Source: Echinarachnius parma
Lineage: Eukaryota; Echinodermata; Echinoidea; Clypeasteroida; Echinarachniidae
Direction of reading: 5' to 3'
Assembly (NCBI GenBank): GCA_037951105.1
Contig: JBAMJV010002103.1
Coordinates: forward strand, 110,530 to 174,529
DNA length: 64,000 bases
Shown: piece by piece, positions 59,020-64,000 of the stretch
Layout: each line of letters begins with the position of its first letter
Numbering within the stretch: position 1 is the stretch's first letter
Notes under the pieces: generated by a model
What the model was told of the DNA's origin: nothing
Seen by the model: the letters and a program-made list of their open reading frames with translations, nothing else
Database searches by the model: none
Translations under genes and position numbers: made by a program

Positions 59020-59864
59020 CAGAACGTCAATGACGTAGCGCTCATCCGCCATCTCGCAACATCAAATATCGCAAATTTCATGTGGTACACTTTTCAACTG
59101 GTCAAAAAATAAAAATTTGATGCCCTGGAAGGGACATAAAAATAAAATTAAAAAAAATTAGAGTGAAAAAAATATAAATTTGACGCCCCGGAAGGGACAT
59201 GGGAAAAAAAAATAAATAAATAAATAATAATAATAATAATAATAAATTAATTAATTAAAATTTAAAAAAAACTAAAAAAAATAATAATAATAAATAAATA
59301 AATAAATAAACAAAATTTAAAAAAACAATAAAAAAAAAAAATAAAAAAAAATAAAAAAAAATAAAAATAAAAATAAAAATAAAAATAAAATAAATTAAAA
59401 AAATTAAAAAATTAAAAAATTAAAAAATTAAAAATTACCATAATTAATGAACGGAGAAAAATTTCAAAATTCTGTGTAGAAGTTTAGTGTACCAAAGTTA
59501 GCTCTACCAGATAAAGCAAACCAAATCAAAATCGGTCGAGAAATGAAGGAGAAGAAGCATTTTTTGTGATTTCGAATAAATTTGCATAAATTACCATAGA
59601 TAATGAATTTCACGATTCTGTGTAGAAGTTTTAAATCCCCCTCCTAGCCCTATCTTATGAACCAATCAGAATCAAAATCGGTTGAAAAATAACGAAGAAG
59701 AAGCATTTTGAAAACTGTGGACGGACGGACGGACGGACGGAAGGACGGACGGACGGACGGAAGGACGGACGGACGGACGGAAGGACGGACGGACGGACGG
59801 AAGGACGACGGACGCAACGGCATGGCATAAGCTCATCGGGCCCTTCGGGCCGGATGAGCTAAAA
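59020..59864. mobile_element. Element with (GGAC)n tract and terminal hairpin, inserted in R1
   Basis: Starts about aaccagaacgtcaatgacgt and ends with (ggac)n units of 20 bp at 59704-59815, then the hairpin agctcatcgggccc … gggccggatgagct. Includes an A/T low-complexity block (59190-59440). It splits an R1 repeat (58950-59018 and 59865-59910). Its 3' organisation parallels the element ending at 53043. Confidence 0.7.
59190..59440. repeat. A/T low-complexity block
   Basis: aaataaataaataataataa, aaattaaaaaattaaaa and similar short-period tracts for about 250 bp. Confidence 0.95.
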
Positions 59865-61963
59865 ATGGGCTAGTTTGGTTGCCCAATTGGGCACAATTGG
59901 GCAAGTAAAATTTCTATGCGTAAAGCTCATCTACAATTTATAGAAACAAGAAATTTGCCAAGCAAATCTGTTCAACCAACAACCAGCTGCAGGAAATTCT
60001 GAAACACAAAATCTGTACATATATATATTTAACAATCTTTTAAATAGAAATAAATCAGTACAACTACAATGGTTTATACAATAATAAAAACAGAAATCAA
60101 AACATTGATAGAAAAGTGAAATATTGGGCATTTTGTCATGCTTTTCCAATATTTTTCAAATGCCGATGCCAATATGGGCACCTACAGTAACACCTTTCGC
60201 TTCGGCAAACTTTAGTTACCTTTTATTACTGTTTGTTACTGTTAGTTCTTAATTACATTAATTTATTATCGATCAATGCAAAATTTCGAGAAAAAAGTTC
60301 ACCTGTAGGCACTATAAAAAAAAAGATTACTCAATTTTAGGCAAAACTGCACTTTAGGGGGATATATTGGTTGCTAACTTCAATTTTCATACTGCTCATA
60401 GTCCCATAGCCACTAAATCTAATCATAGCCAATAAATCTAACTTAATATCATCATGATTAATATAGCCAATAAATCTAACCATAGCCCCAAATCTGAATT
60501 ATAGCCACTAAATCTGACCTATACTATAGCCATCAAATTTAGGGTTATGGTTAGGGTTAAGTTATGGTTAGGGTTAAGTTATGGTTAGGGTTGAAGTTAG
60601 CGACCAAAAATAATATATCCCCCTAAAGTACAGTTTTGCCCAATTTTATTTGTATCATAGGCTCATGTGATTTCCTAAAACTTTAGGCATACGCCTACAC
60701 ATTTAATTGTAGAAGCCAGTTAAAAGAATTTGTTTGTTGCCAAATCAATACAGAAATCGTCCACTCCACAACTCTCAACATAAAGACTAATGTCTTTTAC
60801 TTTTAGTTTTAAACTTTAAAGGAGGGGGGTAATCCCGGCTTTGATTCAGGTTTATAGCTTTAAATATGTGCCTTTATTGATATACCACACTCTTTTTTTC
60901 AAAGAAATCCTTAAGTTGGGAAAAAAAGGTAAATTTCATGCAACTTTTTTGCTTTATTACGCATCGGCGTTCCATGCTCCTAAAAAAAGTCATTTATAGC
61001 AGAGCGGGAATGTGCGCACGTGTCACCCGATTCATGACATAACATGCAGACCGCAACGCGGAGGAATGTGCATTGTTTACATGCAGAGCCTATGACTTGC
61101 TTGTAAAACAAACTCGTTTTTGCTTGTAAATTGAGGTTTTACTGAAAATGCTTAAGAATTGCTAAGAAATTAATTGTAGCAGGATGCAGCTACACATCTG
61201 AGTGGATATCGTTCATGATATAAACCTGAACAAATGTTTGCAAATATTGAAACAAATGGAAATAATATCTCTGTGTCAACGTGAGTATTGCACTCAGCGT
61301 GTACGTCTATGACCGAGCTAAACTGCGATTGCCTGCATGTGACGTCACAAAGATGACGTCATTTTTTGTTCGCCCGGGACTCAGTTTTTTTACGGGGGTT
61401 CCGAAAGTGAATTTACAAGTTGATTTTTTTATTTTACCGGGTTTTCCCACGAGGAAAATATGTTTGTATTAGTAATCTTCATGAAAATCTACCTTAGATA
61501 CAGTAAAACCCAATTTTGAGGCAGTTTTCTTGTCACCATACCTTTAAAGGGCATTCTCTTACTTTAGTCCACCCCTTCCATTCACTTGCGTTCATTTCGT
61601 TACGGACGGGGACCTAATCCCATCCCATAGACTTTGTACACAGAGTGAGCTCACGGACGTAACAGAAGGGGACCTAAACCACGATTTGGCCCTTTAAAGA
61701 CAGTTATGGACAAGTCTCCAAACTTTGCGCGTATTGAAACTTCGCGCATCATATCGATACAGATACATTGAATCCTCAGAATAGTGGGAATACTTTAATG
61801 CTCGTTTCATTGAGATTACAGTAATTCTATTGATCCTACAACACTTTGAAAAAATTAGAAATTTTCGTGCGCGAAGTTACAATACTCACTCATTGATTTT
61901 GTCATCAAAAATAAATAAAATGTCTTCACTTCATGTGCTTCACAGTTCACTTTAACTCAGGTG

Positions 61964-62565
61964 AGCGCTACGCTACAGCGTAGCGCTCAGGGTCGGGCTC
62001 ATAGTGCCCCCGATTTTTTGCGGTAATGTGCACAATAAGTGTGCTTAAAATTATAGATATGATACGGTACTTACCACCGTGTAGATGATACATATGTTAT
62101 GCAACTATGGGGTGGATCAGAATGATGATTTTTCGCTCCATTTCGCATCAAAACGAGTGATTTATGCACATCATCGACTTCTATCTGTGTTGTATCGCGA
62201 CTTCTGAACGATCGATTACCGTACGACCACTAAACGCGCGAGTCAGATCTGCCATCTATTCGGCGGGCGCGGTACATGAATGGAGACCGTACCCGCGCGT
62301 TCGCCTGATCATCGCTCGTTCCTAAGTCGCGATACAACACAGATAGAAGTGGAGGAGGTGCATAAATCACTCATTTTGATGCGGAATGGAGTGAAAAATC
62401 ATCATTCTGATCCACCCCATAGTTGCATAACATATGTATCATCTACACGGTGGTAAGTACCGTATCATATCTATAATTTTAAGCACACTTATTGTGCACA
62501 TTACCGCAAAAAATCGGGGGCACTATGAGCCCGACCCTGAGCGCTACGCTGTAGTGTAGCGTAGC
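61964..62565. mobile_element. 600-bp palindrome, CpG-rich loop
   Basis: Arms 61964-62212 and 62324-62565 are near-perfect inverted repeats (gagcgctacgctgtagtgta…, cacggtggtaagtaccgtat). Loop 62213-62323 is rich in CpG (cgcgcgagtcag, ggcgggcgcggtac). Outer tips form an extra hairpin gctacgctacagcgtagc. Upstream of the DNAJB6-like gene. Confidence 0.85.
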
Positions 62566-63709
62566 AAATAGAATAATACTATTCTTATGAATATTGAGTC
62601 ACTCTTTACAGGAAACTGGTTCAACTTACTATTAGATATTATGATTAAGTCAGATCATGAACAAAGTGCCAGTTAGAATTAGATTTGTGCTGTGATAACC
62701 AGCATAATATGCCATATCAATGCAATGTGTGTACAACTACAAAGTCAATGGAATATTTCAGATGCTGTTTTTACTCACCAATTACTCACAATGACTCCAG
62801 AAAATGCCCTTTTCGGGGCTGGAAATGTTCGAAAATTGCTCTTCTTGGAGAAATTACCGTAGAAAAACGCTCTACAAATCTATATCTAAATCCAAATCCG
62901 TCGTTTTCTCACGTAACTTGGAGCAATTTATCCATTTGTGCGGCGACAGATTAGGACTTGGGTGTCCCCCGCAGTGTAATGTTAGTCACGAATTCCTGAG
63001 CAGCTAAAAATGGCATCTGAAGCATTCGCGGACGAATCCCCTGCGGCCTCCGTCGGGTCAGCTGTCTCTGCTTAGTCGCTCCGCCTAGTATGTGGAATGC
63101 TGCCGCAGAATCGTGTACACAGTTGAATGCGCGTTCATATCATACATGCATGCCGGATCCGTATCAAGTAAAAAAGCAATCAGCGGACAGAATCGGATGT
63201 TTTTATTGTGTGTGTGTGTTTGTGTGTGAGATTGGTACAAATATTTACTAACTTTACCATACACAAATGATTTTGAAAAATCCCAGCATAAATCGGATTG
63301 CGCAATCATAATCCCCGTTTCTAGTATATTCTATGATTTGCCAAGCGTGAAAATAGGAAATAAGGAAAATATTAACAAAATCAATGTTCAAGATACATTA
63401 CAAAGGAATACAAAGCCAAAGGGAGCTAGGAGTAGGACTAAGTAAAAGGGGCAGGGAAAGGAGGGAATGGATATGGTTGGGGGGGGGGGGGGGGGGGGGG
63501 GGGCAGCAAGGCTACTCAAAAGGTATACAGCGCTTGATGTTTGTCTTTAATTGTTTTCTCCTGCATGGATGCATCTGACTGGCTATACATCCATTTGCTG
63601 CCATGCACCCTACATCCTGCTTCCGGCATCACGGATGCACCAGTCAACCCATCCACCCATCAGAGCAATCCATCCATGCATCCTTAGCCTATACATTCTT
63701 CATACATAC

Positions 63710-64000
63710 ATCATTCTTTCCTTCCTTCCTTCCTTCCTTCCTTCCTCCCATCCATCCATGTATCTTTCCATCTATCCATCCATCCATCCATCCTTCCTTC
63801 CTTCCTTCATTCCTTCCTTCCATCCATCCATCCATCCATCCATCCATCCATCCATCCATCCATCCATCCATCCATCCATCCATATATCCATCCATCCATC
63901 CACCCACCCACCCACCCACCCACCCATCCATCCATCCATCCATCCATCCATCCATCCATCCATCCTTCGTTCCTTCCTTCCTTCCTTCCATCCATCCATC
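63710..64000. repeat. (ATCC)n/(TTCC)n/(ACCC)n microsatellite
   Basis: About 290 bp of tetranucleotide repeat running to the window end. The open frames on the minus strand here (DGWMDGWM type) are products of the repeat. Confidence 0.97.

Larger units (their letters stand above)
58227..61963. other. Upstream region of the DNAJB6-like gene, no gene recognised
   Basis: Contains T4 copy 5, poly(C), a split R1 repeat with an inserted element, and at 60.35-60.62 kb short inverted and tandem phrases (ggttagggttaagttatggt). A CpG-richer area begins near 60.95 kb. The non-coding first exon and promoter should lie in or beyond this area, but I cannot place them. Confidence 0.4.

Noticed and set aside
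63010-63075. Short open frame MASEAFADESPAASVGSAVS in a CpG-rich area
   Set aside because: Only 21 codons before a stop, no downstream exon identified; it may lie in an untranslated first exon or be chance.
63689-63999. Open frames encoding DGWMDGWM-type repeats
   Set aside because: Translation of an (ATCC)n microsatellite in several frames; no start context or other support.

Overview
The window is animal nuclear DNA: AT-rich, with split genes (GT-AG introns), very dense repeats and many long C/G homopolymers and microsatellites. Both genes have clear animal orthologs. The repeat style (fold-back MITEs, TTAA-flanked elements, dispersed 'GGGCAAGTAAAA' repeats, arrays of 'TGACCTTTGACCT') suggests a marine invertebrate, perhaps an echinoderm or another invertebrate deuterostome. 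That assignment is inference; no marker gene fixes the species.

Two protein-coding genes can be supported, and they converge. (1) Plus strand, about 1.2-13.7 kb: GNL2 (NOG2/NGP-1), the circularly permuted nucleolar GTPase of 60S ribosome assembly. Fourteen coding exons are in the window (715 codons including the stop); the first coding exon, roughly 20 residues, lies upstream. (2) Minus strand, 54.9 down to 19.7 kb: a DNAJB6-like type II J-domain co-chaperone. Nine coding exons join in a consistent phase to give 262 residues. The 6 kb between the two stop codons (13706-19680) holds both 3' ends and a few MITEs. The region upstream of the DNAJB6-like gene (55-64 kb) is repeat-rich and should hold its promoter and first non-coding exon, which I could not place.

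Three things stand out. First, both genes carry decayed local copies of their own exons: at least five GNL2 exons have relics (one exon has three dead copies in front of the live one, and the last exon has been copied on both sides), and the last DNAJB6-like exon has two relics, one of which could still work as an alternative terminal exon. Second, four large elements (41.1-42.7, 46.9-53.5, 49.6-51.6 and 55.0-58.2 kb) share ends of the type GGGYAATTCC and, where it can be read, a 4-bp target duplication. Each is filled with its own version of a 15-bp motif of the form GT(N7)TTACA, and in three of them the motif also abuts a terminal repeat. This looks like one transposon group whose internal motif has diversified. 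A 2.4 kb fold-back element at 37.8-40.1 kb may be a relative. Third, an 80-bp element flanked by TTAA occurs five times.

Much of the rest is nested elements: TTAA-type elements inside other MITEs, a palindrome and another element inside a tandem array carrying nuclear-receptor DR1-like sites, and that array inside the 46.9-53.5 kb element. I saw no CRISPR array, rRNA, tRNA or viral gene.
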